A stretch of DNA of 64,000 bases from Collimonas sp. PA-H2 (GCF_002564105.1 NZ_PDBX01000001.1:4898001-4962000); one strand, 5' to 3'. Shown: positions 8,066-17,262, counted from the stretch's first letter. The notes: a model not told the origin generated them from the letters alone. Numbers and translations: made by a program.

Positions 8066-9196
8066 TCAGCTCAGGATCTGCGGTCCCACATCCTTGATAT
8101 CCCTGGTGCCGGTCAGGGCCATGCTGACATCGAGTTCCTGCTGCAGGATCTGCAACATGCGGGTCACGCCGGCTTCGCCCATGGCGCCGAGGCTGTAGAG
8201 GAAAGCGCGGCCGATCATGGTGCCCTTGGCGCCGAGCGCCACCGCTTTCAAGACATCCTGGCCGCTGCGGATGCCGCCGTCGAACCAGACTTCGATCTGG
8301 TCGCCGACCGCGTCGACGATCGCCGGCAAGGCTGAAATCGACGAGACCGCGCCATCTAGCTGGCGGCCGCCGTGATTACTGACGACGATGGCGTCGGCGC
8401 CGGTGGTGGCGGCGATCTTGGCGTCTTCCACATCCAGAATCCCTTTCAGGATCAGCTTGCCGCCCCATTGCTCCTTGATCCAGGCGATATCATCCCAGCA
8501 CAAGGTCGGATCGAACTGGCTGGCAGTCCATTTACTCAGGGTCATGATGCCGTCGGCGTCGGAGACATGGCCGGCCAGGTTGCCGAAGGACTTGCGGCCA
8601 CTGAGCGCGCGCAGGGCCCAGCCGGGTTTGCTGGCGAGATCGAGCAGGTTGGCGATGGTCATCTTGGGCGGCACCGACATGCCGTTCTTCAGGTCCTTGT
8701 GGCGCTGGCCGAGGATCTGCAGATCCAGCGTCAGCACCAGCGCCGAACACTTGGCGGCCTTGGCGCGTTCGATCAGCGACTTGATGAAGCCGCGGTCGCG
8801 CATCACGTACAGCTGGAACCAGAACGGCTTGGTGGTCACGCTGGCGACGTCTTCGATGGAGCAGATGCTCATGGTCGACAGGGTAAATGGAATGCCGAAT
8901 TTTTCGGCCGCGATGGCGCCCAGCATTTCGCCGTTGGCCCATTGCATGCCGGTCAGTCCGGTCGGCGCAATCGCCACCGGCATGGTTACGTCCTCGCCAA
9001 TCATGCTGCTGCGGGTAGAGCGCTGGTCGACGTTGATGGCGACCCGCTGGCGCAATTTCAGGGCCGCGAGGTCGGTGCTGTTGGCGCGATAGGTGCTTTC
9101 AGTATAGGAGCCGCTGTCGGCGTAGTCGTAGAATGCCTTGGGGACGCGTTTCTTGGCCAGCAGGCGCAGATCTTCAACGCAGGTGATGACAGACAT
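8066..9196 (-). CDS. lldD: FMN-dependent L-lactate dehydrogenase / alpha-hydroxy acid oxidase
   Basis: 376 residues from an ATG preceded by GGAG; a TTG four codons upstream is less likely. It has the family opening (LRLLAKKRVPKAFYDYADSG), the FMN-binding MPVAIAPTGLTGMQWANGE, PFWFQLYVMRDR, the active-site VVSNHGGRQLDGA with catalytic His, LILKGI with the FMN Lys, and WFDGGIRSGQDVLKA with GTMIGRAFLY for phosphate binding. It oxidises L-lactate, or a similar 2-hydroxy acid, to the keto acid and feeds electrons to the respiratory chain or oxygen. It is transcribed away from hpnE and is not part of that operon. Confidence 0.9.
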   Translation of the reverse strand: MSVITCVEDLRLLAKKRVPKAFYDYADSGSYTESTYRANSTDLAALKLRQRVAINVDQRSTRSSMIGEDVTMPVAIAPTGLTGMQWANGEMLGAIAAEKFGIPFTLSTMSICSIEDVASVTTKPFWFQLYVMRDRGFIKSLIERAKAAKCSALVLTLDLQILGQRHKDLKNGMSVPPKMTIANLLDLASKPGWALRALSGRKSFGNLAGHVSDADGIMTLSKWTASQFDPTLCWDDIAWIKEQWGGKLILKGILDVEDAKIAATTGADAIVVSNHGGRQLDGAVSSISALPAIVDAVGDQIEVWFDGGIRSGQDVLKAVALGAKGTMIGRAFLYSLGAMGEAGVTRMLQILQQELDVSMALTGTRDIKDVGPQILS

Positions 9197-9311
9197 GGGA
9201 CTCTCCAAAAATCTGATATTTATAGTGTGCCGCTATCTTAGATGAAAAGAATGCATCCGCAATGCAATTCAATTGATGCCTGACATGAAGCTTTTTCAAG
9301 TGGCCAGGATG

Positions 9312-10658
9312 TCAACGCAGCTGCAGCAGCAATTCCTTTGCCGCCTGCTGGCCGCTGCGCACCGCCGATTCCAGGGTCGCAGGATAGTCGCTGGCGATGT
9401 AGTCGCCTGCCAGCATCAGCCGTTCCAGGCCGCTGTCGTTGGCCGGCCGCGCCAGACCCGGGGTGCAGGCGAAGGTGGCGCGTTTCTCTGAAATTACCTT
9501 GGTCCACAAGGGCTGCGCCAGCTGCGGCTGCTTGAATGCGGTGGCAATCTGGGTTGCGACCGCGCTGCCCAAAGCTTGATGGCCGTCTTGGATCGCTTCG
9601 GACGATGCGCTGATGACCACCGCCAGCAGGCCGGCCTGAGCCGGATCGAGCTGGCCGCGGTCAAACACGAATTGACCCCAGGCCGCGGCGCCGCTGGCGT
9701 TGGCCGGATCGTCGACCAGAGCGAAGAAGGGCTGTGGCAGGCGTGTGGCGCTGGCATATTGCAGATAGCAGGTGGTGATCGGTTCGTAGGCGAAACTGCG
9801 CAATGTGGCCAACAGCTCGGCACTGGCGCTGCCATCCAGCAGCGTGGCCGCGGTTTCCGGCGGCGTGGCGATGACCACGGCGTCGAAGTTCTGGCTGGCG
9901 TCGTTGCTTTGCAGCTGCCATTGCTGGCCGTCGCGCCGCACTTGCTTGACGCTGCGGCCGGACTCCAGGCTGCCGCCGCGTTCTTCAATGAAGGCTGCAG
10001 CCTGTTGCGGAAACAGGCTGCTCAGATCGCGCCGCGGCAGCAGCATGTCGGAAGCGCTTCTGCGGGCGCCCAGGCTGTCGCGCAGCACCGCCAGGAAGAC
10101 CTGGGCCGAGGCGTGCTCGGGGCGGGTGTTGAGGGCGGCGATGCACAAGGGGCGCCACATCAGCTGGATCAGGCGGTCTGTCTGGTCGAAGCGTTCCAGC
10201 AGGGTGCTGACGCTGCAATCGTCGTTCAGGCGCCAGTCCATCCAGCGCGCGGCCGAGGAAAAGCGCGCCAGCGCCAGCTTGTCTTCACGTTGCAGTCCAC
10301 TGGCGCGCCACAGCGCCACCAGCAGATGCAAGGGCGCCGGCAGGCGTGGTGCTGTAAAGGTCATGCCGCCGCTGCCGGCCGGGTAGTTCATCTGTAGCGG
10401 CAGGCGCAGCATGGCTTGTTCCGGAGCTATGCCGACCTTGCGCATCATCTGCAAACTTTGCTTGTAGGCGCCGAGCAGGATGTGCTGGCCATTGTCGAGC
10501 ACGATGTCGTCGATGTCGACCCGGCGCGCGCGGCCGCCCAGCTGGCGGCTGGCTTCGAACAAGGCAACCTGGTGGCCGGCTTGCGTCAGTTCGACGGCTG
10601 CGGTGCAGCCGGCCCAGCCGGCGCCGATCACTGCAATATGCTGCGCTTGGACGGTCAT
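9312..10658 (-). CDS. hpnE: Hydroxysqualene dehydroxylase HpnE
   Basis: 448 residues. The N-terminal FAD-binding fold is clear: HIAVIGAGWAGCTAAVELTQ with the GxGxxG motif, then FEASRQLGGRAR. LMLAGDYIASDYPATLESAVRSGQ near the end is the typical C-terminal FAD segment of amine-oxidase-like flavoproteins. It is the third gene of hpnC-hpnD-hpnE and starts 35 bases after hpnD ends. In the known pathway HpnE reduces hydroxysqualene to squalene. The genomic context makes this assignment firm. Confidence 0.93.
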   Translation of the reverse strand: MTVQAQHIAVIGAGWAGCTAAVELTQAGHQVALFEASRQLGGRARRVDIDDIVLDNGQHILLGAYKQSLQMMRKVGIAPEQAMLRLPLQMNYPAGSGGMTFTAPRLPAPLHLLVALWRASGLQREDKLALARFSSAARWMDWRLNDDCSVSTLLERFDQTDRLIQLMWRPLCIAALNTRPEHASAQVFLAVLRDSLGARRSASDMLLPRRDLSSLFPQQAAAFIEERGGSLESGRSVKQVRRDGQQWQLQSNDASQNFDAVVIATPPETAATLLDGSASAELLATLRSFAYEPITTCYLQYASATRLPQPFFALVDDPANASGAAAWGQFVFDRGQLDPAQAGLLAVVISASSEAIQDGHQALGSAVATQIATAFKQPQLAQPLWTKVISEKRATFACTPGLARPANDSGLERLMLAGDYIASDYPATLESAVRSGQQAAKELLLQLR

Positions 10659-10693
10659 CTCAAGAAATGGAAAAGAGGGAGGACGGGATCAAT

Positions 10694-11527
10694 TTAGCCG
10701 CGCACATAAGTCTTCCACGCCAGCCACAATTTACGGATAGGGGTCAGCGAAATGCGCTGGTTCAGCACATGGAAACCGTCGCGTTCGATCTCGCTCAGCA
10801 GGGCGCGGTAGATCGCCGCCATCATCAAGCCGGGGCGCTGGGCGCGGCGGTCTTGCTTCGGCAGCAGGGTAAAAGCCTCATCGTAGGCTTGCTGGGCGCG
10901 CGCTACCTGGAAGCGCATCAGGTTGACGAAGTTCTCGCTGTAGCGGGCGTTGAGGATATCGGCGGCGGTGACATTGAACTGCTGCAGCTCGTTCACCGGC
11001 AAATAAATGCGGCCTTTGCGGCCGTCTTCGCCGACGTCGCGGATGATGTTGGTGAGCTGGAAAGCGAGGCCGAGCTTTTCGGCGAACTGCAGGGTTTGCG
11101 GCTGGCTTACGCCGAAGATGCTGGCCGAGAGGATGCCGACCACGCCGGCCACATGCCAGCAGTATTGCTTGAGGCCGGGGTAGTCCAGATAGCGGGTCTG
11201 GTTCAAATCCATTTCCATGCCGTCGATGATCGCTTGCAGGTGCTTGCCTTCCAGTCCATAGGTCAGCAGATGCGGTTGCAGCGCCTGGGTCACCGGGTGT
11301 GATGCATTGCCGGCCAGCATGGCGGCGATTTCCTTGCGCCACCACATGAGCTTGCTGCGCGCCACGCTTTCGTCGGTGCATTCATCGACGGTGTCGTCCA
11401 CTTCGCGGCAAAACGCGTACAGGGCAGTAATGGCGCGGCGACGCTCGACCGGCAGGAACAGGAAGCTGTAGTAGAAACTGGAACCGCTTTGGGCGGCTTT
11501 TTGCTGGCAGTAATCGTCTGGGGACAT
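10694..11527 (-). CDS. hpnD: Presqualene diphosphate synthase HpnD
   Basis: 277 residues from the ATG that begins MSPDDYCQQKAAQSGSSFYYSF; the open frame extends further upstream, but into hpnC in another frame and without homology. Both aspartate-rich prenyl-diphosphate sites are present: FCREVDDTVDEC and NIIRDVGEDGRKGRIYLP. It condenses two farnesyl diphosphates into presqualene diphosphate. Synteny with hpnC upstream and hpnE downstream supports HpnD rather than a phytoene synthase. Confidence 0.93.
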   Translation of the reverse strand: MSPDDYCQQKAAQSGSSFYYSFLFLPVERRRAITALYAFCREVDDTVDECTDESVARSKLMWWRKEIAAMLAGNASHPVTQALQPHLLTYGLEGKHLQAIIDGMEMDLNQTRYLDYPGLKQYCWHVAGVVGILSASIFGVSQPQTLQFAEKLGLAFQLTNIIRDVGEDGRKGRIYLPVNELQQFNVTAADILNARYSENFVNLMRFQVARAQQAYDEAFTLLPKQDRRAQRPGLMMAAIYRALLSEIERDGFHVLNQRISLTPIRKLWLAWKTYVRG

Positions 11528-11652
11528 GGATATAGAACGGTAATGAGCGGTAATGAATACTTGGATATTCTTGGCTGCGGACAGCTTGAAAACAACTTGT
11601 CCGAAGTATACGTAAGAAATGCTGCTTGCTTGCTGATTTTTATCGATTTTTG

Positions 11653-12465
11653 TTATGCCATGCGCAAGGCGCGCCAAGCCAGCAGCAGCCAGTCGGCTTT
11701 CCCCAGCTTCGGCCGCTGGCGGAACATATCGTATTGCGCTGCTTCCAGCATTTCCAGGATGCGCAAGCCGCCTTGCACCACTAGCCGCAGCTCCCAGCCG
11801 ATCCGCCCCGGCAGCCGCAGCGCCAGGCCCTGGGCGCCCGTCATCATGGTGCGTGCGCGTTGTACTTCGAATTCCATCAGGCGGCGCCAGGCAAGGTCGC
11901 AGGCGCCGCTGGCGAGCTGCGCCTGCGACACGCCGAAGTGCTGCATGTCTTCCAGCGGCAGGTAAATCCGCGCCTTGTCCCAGTCGATGGCGACGTCTTG
12001 CCAAAAATTAATCAGCTGCAGCGCCGAGCAGATCGCATCCGAATCGCGCAGGTTTTGTTCGCTGGCCGCACCATATAAATGCAACATCAGCACGCCGACC
12101 GGGTTGGCCGAGCGGCGGCAATAGTCAAGCAGGTCGATAAACTGGTCGTAGCGGGTGGTGACCACATCCTGTTTGAAGGCGGACAGCAGGTCGCGAAACG
12201 GCGCCAGCGGCAAGCGATATGCCATGATGACCTCCTGCAGCGCCTTGAATAGCGGGCTTTCGGCCGCTTGCTGCTGTTCTATCCGGTCCAGCGCGGCTTC
12301 ATAGGCGCCCAGTTCTCGCAAACGCTGCTCAGGGCTGGCGTCGCCTTCATCGGCAATGTCGTCGGCGCTGCGAGCAAAGGCATAGATGGCCTTGACCGCG
12401 GGGCGCAAGCGAGCCGGCAAGAGTATTGATGCTACCGGGAAATTTTCGTAATGGTTAGTAGACAT
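11653..12465 (-). CDS. hpnC: Hydroxysqualene synthase HpnC
   Basis: 270 residues beginning MSTNHYENFPVASILLP, the family start. The motifs are FARSADDIADEGD (first Asp-rich site) and INFWQDVAIDWDKARIYLP (second). HpnC converts presqualene diphosphate to hydroxysqualene. It is the first gene of the operon and is divergent from an RND efflux operon whose start lies about 235 bases away. No squalene-hopene cyclase or other hpn gene is in the window. Confidence 0.93.
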   Translation of the reverse strand: MSTNHYENFPVASILLPARLRPAVKAIYAFARSADDIADEGDASPEQRLRELGAYEAALDRIEQQQAAESPLFKALQEVIMAYRLPLAPFRDLLSAFKQDVVTTRYDQFIDLLDYCRRSANPVGVLMLHLYGAASEQNLRDSDAICSALQLINFWQDVAIDWDKARIYLPLEDMQHFGVSQAQLASGACDLAWRRLMEFEVQRARTMMTGAQGLALRLPGRIGWELRLVVQGGLRILEMLEAAQYDMFRQRPKLGKADWLLLAWRALRMA

Positions 12466-12536
12466 GAGGCGCAGGCCGGTAAAACATTGATTAAAAAGAT
12501 ACTTTCATGCCTGTTGTCGACAGGCGCAAAAAAGCC

Positions 12537-12590
12537 TTGAGCAAAATTGATCGCTCGCAATTATAATTACTGACTTTGGAGTTAGTAATT
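12537..12590 (+). promoter_or_regulatory. Promoter with overlapping operator-like palindrome for the RND operon
   Basis: A -10 TATAAT (12562-12567) has a weak -35 TTGAGC (12537-12542, 19-base spacer). Overlapping the -10 box is a palindrome, AATTACTGACT (12565-12575) and AGTTAGTAATT (12580-12590), with 10 of 11 positions complementary around TTGG. The size and position are typical of a repressor site such as TetR or MarR. No regulator gene is adjacent. Confidence 0.55.
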
Positions 12591-12594
12591 TTTG

Positions 12595-12629
12595 AAGGCG
12601 GGATGAAAGCTGTAGCAGCAGCCCGCCTT
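12595..12629 (+). other. Leader hairpin upstream of RND adaptor gene
   Basis: AAGGCGGG (12595-12602) pairs with CCCGCCTT (12622-12629), and GCTG/CAGC (12609-12612, 12616-12619) pair inside, making a nested stem-loop. CTATATATAG follows rather than a T-run. It may be an mRNA-stabilising or attenuating structure. Confidence 0.4.
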
Positions 12630-12700
12630 TCTATATATAGCAATGTGTCCTGATGGCAATGCGCAAACCGACAACAGCCCAGAATAGTAAAGGAAAAAAC

Positions 12701-13903
12701 GTGTCGACCTTGATAAATCCGCGTTCTCTCGCCCCTGCCCATGGCTTGATGAGTGCCCGCCGGCGTGTTCCCCGGCTATTGCTTGTTTATACATTATTCT
12801 TGCTGGCGGCTTGCTCCAAGGCGCCGGAAAAGGCCGAGGATATCCGCCCGGTGCGCGTGACCGTACTGAATCCGGCCAACGCCGACGTCACTTCCGAGCT
12901 TCCAGGCGCAGTGCAGGCGCGCTATGAATCGCAGCTGGGTTTTCGTGTCGGCGGCAAGATCATCGCTCGCCAGGTAGACCTCGGCGCAGTGGTCAAGCGC
13001 GGCCAGGTGCTGATGCGGCTGGATCCGAAGGATTTGCAGCTGGCGCAGGCGCAGGCGGTGGCGGCGGTGACCTCCGCCGCCAGCAACCGCGATACCGCCA
13101 AGGCCGACTTGAAGCGCTATCAGGAGTTGCGCGACAAGAATTTCGTCAGCCAGGCGGTGCTGGATGCGAAAGACACCGCTTTCAAGGCGGCGCAAGCGAC
13201 TTATGACCAGGCCGAGGCGGCGTTCAAGGGGCAGCTGAATCAAACCGCCTATGCCACCCTGGAATCCGATGTCGATGGCGTGGTGACCGCCATCAGTGCG
13301 GAAGCCGGGCAGGTGGTGGCGGCCGGCACGCCGGTGGTCAGCGTGGCGCGCCAGGGCGCCAAGGAAGTAGTGGTGGGGGCGCCGGAAAACCAGGTCGATC
13401 AGTTGCGTCGCAGCAGCGACGTCCAGGTGCGCCTGTGGGCCGATCCCAAGCAACTGATTCGCGGCACGGTGCGTGAAGTGTCGCCGATCGCCGATCCGGT
13501 GACGCGCACCTATGCCATCAAGATTGCGATTCCTGACGATACGCCCAACGTCAAGCTGGGCATGACGGCCTATGCCTCGTTCATCAGCAAGACCAGCGAC
13601 GACGCCATCAAGGTGCCGCTCACCGCGCTGCTGCGGGTGCAGGACCACAGCGTGGTGTGGGTGGTCGAGGGCGGCAGCGTGCATCAGGTGCGCCAGGTGC
13701 CGGTGGAAATCACTGGCCAGCACGGCAATGAAGTTTGGATCCAGGGCGGGCTGAAGGCTGGCCAGCAGGTGGTCACGGCAGGCGTGAATCAATTGAAGCC
13801 TGGCCAGAAAGTCACCATCCTGAACGCGCCGGAAGCCAGCCTGCCAGCCGCCAAGACAGCGGCTGCCGGCGCCGCTGCCGCTGTCAGCGGAGCGGCCCGA
13901 TGA
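12701..13903 (+). CDS. RND efflux periplasmic adaptor lipoprotein (membrane fusion protein)
   Basis: 400 residues from GTG 12701, chosen for the AAAGGA six bases upstream; ATG 12749 would leave a shorter, more typical signal sequence beginning MSARRRVPRLLL. The lipobox LLAACS marks a lipoprotein. The order is typical: first lipoyl half (GFRVGGKIIARQVDLGAVVKRG), helical hairpin (about 120-200), second lipoyl half (ATLESDVDGVVTAISAEAGQVV), beta-barrel, then the membrane-proximal domain (VWVVEGGSVHQVRQV). Its last four bases overlap the pump gene (ATGA). It links the pump to an outer-membrane channel, which this operon does not encode. Confidence 0.92.
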   Translation: MSTLINPRSLAPAHGLMSARRRVPRLLLVYTLFLLAACSKAPEKAEDIRPVRVTVLNPANADVTSELPGAVQARYESQLGFRVGGKIIARQVDLGAVVKRGQVLMRLDPKDLQLAQAQAVAAVTSAASNRDTAKADLKRYQELRDKNFVSQAVLDAKDTAFKAAQATYDQAEAAFKGQLNQTAYATLESDVDGVVTAISAEAGQVVAAGTPVVSVARQGAKEVVVGAPENQVDQLRRSSDVQVRLWADPKQLIRGTVREVSPIADPVTRTYAIKIAIPDDTPNVKLGMTAYASFISKTSDDAIKVPLTALLRVQDHSVVWVVEGGSVHQVRQVPVEITGQHGNEVWIQGGLKAGQQVVTAGVNQLKPGQKVTILNAPEASLPAAKTAAAGAAAAVSGAAR

Positions 13904-16900
13904 GCGACGGCAAAAAGGGTGGTTTCAATCTCTCGCGCTGGGCGCTTGAGCATATTCCGCTGACGCGCTACTTGATGGTGGTGCTGGTGATCGGCGGCAT
14001 CCTGAGTTACGGCCGGCTGGGGCAGGACGAAGACCCGCCGTTTACTTTCCGCGCCATGGTGGTGTCGGCGCAATGGCCGGGCGCCACTGCCTTGCAGATG
14101 GCTGACCAGGTGACCGACAAGCTGGAAAAGAAGCTGCAGGAAACGCCGCATATAGACACCATCCGCAGCTATTCCAAGCCGGGCGAAACGCTGATCATCC
14201 TGACCTTGCAGGAATCCGCCACGCCCAAGGATACGGTGGACGCCTGGTATCAGGTGCGCAAGAAGGTCGGCGACATCAAGCTGACTTTGCCGCAGGGCGT
14301 GCTGGGGCCATTCTTCAACGATGAGTTCGGCGAAACCTACGGTTCCATCTTCGCAGTGTCCGGCGACGGTTTCAATTATGCCGATGTCAAGGATTACGCC
14401 GACTTCGTGCGCCAGCAGCTGCTGACCTTGCAGTCGGTCGCCAAGGTGGATTTGTTCGGCGTGCAGGATGAAAAGATCTTCATTGAATTTTCGCAGAAAA
14501 AATTCTCCCAGCTGGGCATCTCGGCGCAAGACATCGTCAACCAGCTGAGTGCGCAGAACGCCCTGCAAGCCAATGGCATATTGGTGACTGCCAGTGACAA
14601 CCTGCAGATCCGCGTCAGCGGCGCGCTGGCCTCGCCCAAGGACCTGGAAAACCTGCAGCTGCGGGCCAATAACACCACCTTCCGGCTGGGCGATTTCGCC
14701 GCTATCAAGCGCGAGTACATCGATCCGCCGTCGCAGAAGATGCGCTACAACGGCAAGGAAGTGATCGGGCTCGGGGTCTCGATGGTGAAGGGCGGCGACA
14801 TCATTGCGCTGGGCAAGGACATGGCGCGCATCACCGCGGAAATCAAGGCCAAGCTGCCGGTCGGCATTAACCTGGAGCGGGTCTCCAACCAGCCGAAAAT
14901 CGTCGCCGAATCGGTCGATGAATTCCTCAAGACTTTGATGGAAGCGGTGCTGATCGTGCTGGCGGTGAGTTTTCTTTCGCTCGGATTCCATACCAAGCCG
15001 TTCCGCATCGATATCTGGCCGGGCCTGGTGGTGGCGTTGACGATCCCGCTAGTGCTGGCGGTGACCTTCCTGTTCATGCGCATCTTCAGCATCGACCTGC
15101 ACAAGATCTCGCTGGGCGCGCTGATCATCGCCCTCGGCCTGCTGGTCGACGATGCCATCATCGCGGTGGAAATGATGGTGCGCAAGATGGAGGAGGGCTT
15201 GTCGCGGCTGGAAGCGGCGACCTTTGCCTACACCTCGACCGCGATGCCGATGCTGACCGGCACTCTGATCACCGCCGCCGGCTTCCTGCCGATCGGCCTG
15301 GCGAAGTCGGCTGCCGGCGAATACACGTTTTCAATGTTTTCGGTGAATGCGCTGGCGCTGCTGATTTCCTGGCTGGTGGCGGTGCTGTTCACGCCGTATA
15401 TCGGCTATCTGCTGCTGAAGGTCAAGCCTGCCGCCGGCGCCGACGGCCATCACGAACTGTTCAACACGCCGTTCTATTCACGCGTGCGGCGCGCCGTCAA
15501 CTGGTGCGTCGAGTGGCGCAAGACCACCATCGCGCTGACGCTGATGGTGTTTGCGCTGGGCGTGTTCGGCTTTAAGTTCATCGAGGAGCAGTTCTTCCCC
15601 GATTCCAGCCGGCCGGAACTGATGATCGAACTGTGGCTGCCGGAAGGCTCGTCCTTTGCCGCCACCGAAGCGCAGGCCAAGAAATTCGAGGCGTTTATCC
15701 ACAACGCGCCGGAGCTGGAAAGCATGACCACCTATGTCGGCAGCGGCAGTCCGCGCTTTTACCTGCCGCTCGACCAGATCCTGCCGCAGACCAATGTGGC
15801 GCAGCTGGTGCTGCTGACCAAGGACCTGGCCTCGCGCGATGCCTTGCGCCTGAAGATCACTGACGCCTTCAAGCGCGGTTTCCCCGAAGTGCGTGGCAGG
15901 GTCAAGTTGCTGCCGAGCGGACCGCCGGTACCGTATGCGGTGCAGTTCCGCGTCAGCGGCACCGATGCCACCAAGGTCAGGGCGATTGCCGACCAGGTCA
16001 AGAGCGTGATGAACGGCAATCCGAACATCATCGGCCTGAACGACAACTGGAATGAATCGGTCAAGGTGCTGCGGGTCGATCTGGACCAGGATAAATTGCG
16101 TACGCTGGGGATAGGTTCGCAAACCGTGATGCAGACCGTCAACACTCTGCTGACCGGCAGCACCATCGGCCAGTATCGCGAGCACGATCGCCTGATCGAC
16201 ATCGTGGTGCGCCAGCCGCTGGACGAGCGCGCCACCATCGACGCCTTGAACCAGGCCAATATCCCGACCGCCAGCGGCAAGTCGGTGCCGCTGGCGCAGG
16301 TCGCCACGGTCAAGCTGGTATGGGAGCCGGGGGTGGTCTGGCGCGAGTGGCGCAACTGGGCGATTACCGTGCAGGCCGATGTCATCGACGGCGTGCAAGG
16401 GCCGACCGTGACCGACCAGATCAATCCGCAGCTGGACAAGATCCGGGCGCAGCTGCCGCCGGGCTATGTGATCGATATCGCCGGCGCCGCCCACGATGCC
16501 GGCAAGGCGCAGGATTCGATCGCCGCCAATGTGCCGCTGGTGATTTTCATCATCTTTACTTTGCTGATGCTGCAATTGCATAGCTTTTCGCGTTCGCTGC
16601 TGGTGTTCCTGACCGGGCCGCTGGGGATTGCCGGCGCCGCTGCCGCGCTGCTGATCCTGCACCGGCCGTTCGGCTTCGTCGCCCAGCTCGGGGTGATCGC
16701 GCTGTTCGGCATGATCATCCGCAACTCGGTGATCCTGATCGACCAGATCGAGCACGATATCGCCAGTGGCGTGGCGCCCTGGGATGCGATTGTCGAATCG
16801 GCGGTGCGTCGTTGCCGGCCTATCATGCTGACCGCGGCGGCGGCCGTGCTGGCCATGATCCCCTTGTCGCACTCGGTGTTCTGGGGGCCGATGGCGGTAG

Positions 16901-16995
16901 CCATCATGGGCGGCCTGATTGTCGCTACCGGACTGACCCTGCTGTTTTTGCCGGCTTTGTATGCGGCCTGGTTCCGGGTCAAGAAACCGCAGTAG
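13900..16995 (+). CDS. RND multidrug efflux permease (AcrB/HAE1 family)
   Basis: 1031 residues, full length for an HAE1 transporter. An N-terminal membrane helix (YLMVVLVIGGILSYGRLGQDEDP) precedes the first large periplasmic loop. TM4 carries the proton-relay aspartates in LGALIIALGLLVDDAIIAVE. A second loop and a C-terminal membrane block (FIIFTLLMLQLHSFSRSLLVF; HRPFGFVAQLGVIALFGMIIRN) complete the duplicated architecture. It expels drugs or other amphiphiles using the proton gradient. The start overlaps the adaptor stop, indicating coupled translation. The substrate is unknown. Confidence 0.94.
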   Translation: MSDGKKGGFNLSRWALEHIPLTRYLMVVLVIGGILSYGRLGQDEDPPFTFRAMVVSAQWPGATALQMADQVTDKLEKKLQETPHIDTIRSYSKPGETLIILTLQESATPKDTVDAWYQVRKKVGDIKLTLPQGVLGPFFNDEFGETYGSIFAVSGDGFNYADVKDYADFVRQQLLTLQSVAKVDLFGVQDEKIFIEFSQKKFSQLGISAQDIVNQLSAQNALQANGILVTASDNLQIRVSGALASPKDLENLQLRANNTTFRLGDFAAIKREYIDPPSQKMRYNGKEVIGLGVSMVKGGDIIALGKDMARITAEIKAKLPVGINLERVSNQPKIVAESVDEFLKTLMEAVLIVLAVSFLSLGFHTKPFRIDIWPGLVVALTIPLVLAVTFLFMRIFSIDLHKISLGALIIALGLLVDDAIIAVEMMVRKMEEGLSRLEAATFAYTSTAMPMLTGTLITAAGFLPIGLAKSAAGEYTFSMFSVNALALLISWLVAVLFTPYIGYLLLKVKPAAGADGHHELFNTPFYSRVRRAVNWCVEWRKTTIALTLMVFALGVFGFKFIEEQFFPDSSRPELMIELWLPEGSSFAATEAQAKKFEAFIHNAPELESMTTYVGSGSPRFYLPLDQILPQTNVAQLVLLTKDLASRDALRLKITDAFKRGFPEVRGRVKLLPSGPPVPYAVQFRVSGTDATKVRAIADQVKSVMNGNPNIIGLNDNWNESVKVLRVDLDQDKLRTLGIGSQTVMQTVNTLLTGSTIGQYREHDRLIDIVVRQPLDERATIDALNQANIPTASGKSVPLAQVATVKLVWEPGVVWREWRNWAITVQADVIDGVQGPTVTDQINPQLDKIRAQLPPGYVIDIAGAAHDAGKAQDSIAANVPLVIFIIFTLLMLQLHSFSRSLLVFLTGPLGIAGAAAALLILHRPFGFVAQLGVIALFGMIIRNSVILIDQIEHDIASGVAPWDAIVESAVRRCRPIMLTAAAAVLAMIPLSHSVFWGPMAVAIMGGLIVATGLTLLFLPALYAAWFRVKKPQ

Positions 16996-17061
16996 TGAAA
17001 GGATACCCGGGGATGCCCGCGAGGGCAGAATTTTGTCAGGAAAACAGTCATGCCCCTCGCC

Positions 17062-17102
17062 ATATCGGGCAGCTTGCAGTAGAATAGCGGGCTGCCCGAT
17101 AT
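17062..17102. repeat. Perfect 12-bp inverted repeat after the RND operon
   Basis: ATATCGGGCAGC (17062-17073) is the exact complement of GCTGCCCGATAT (17091-17102) around a 17-base centre containing TAGAAT. There is no T-run on the + side. It could act as a terminator-like hairpin for the pump operon or as a site near the tRNA-Leu promoter. Confidence 0.6.
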
Positions 17103-17134
17103 TGCTGAACAGTGTCGGGTGGCGTGAAGTAAAT

Positions 17135-17221
17135 GCGACCGTGGCGAAATTGGTAGACGCAACAGGTTTAGGTCCTGTCGAGAGCAATCTTGTGGAGGTT
17201 CGAGTCCTCTCGGTCGCACCA
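17135..17221 (+). tRNA. tRNA-Leu (anticodon UAG)
   Basis: 87 bases including the encoded CCA. Acceptor arms GCGACCG (17135-17141) and CGGTCGC (17211-17217) pair perfectly. The anticodon stem is ACAGG/CCTGT around loop TTTAGGT, with TAG at 17169-17171. A long variable arm (class II tRNA) and the GGTTCGAGTCC T-arm are present. Confidence 0.97.
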
Positions 17222-17262
17222 GCTCTGTCGGTATTCAATTACCGCCTGGCTGAATATTCAAG

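Noticed and set aside
15478..17238. 586-codon open frame antisense to the RND pump and across tRNA-Leu
   Set aside because: It runs through a tRNA gene and opposes a certain RND permease; composition is typical of an antisense shadow.
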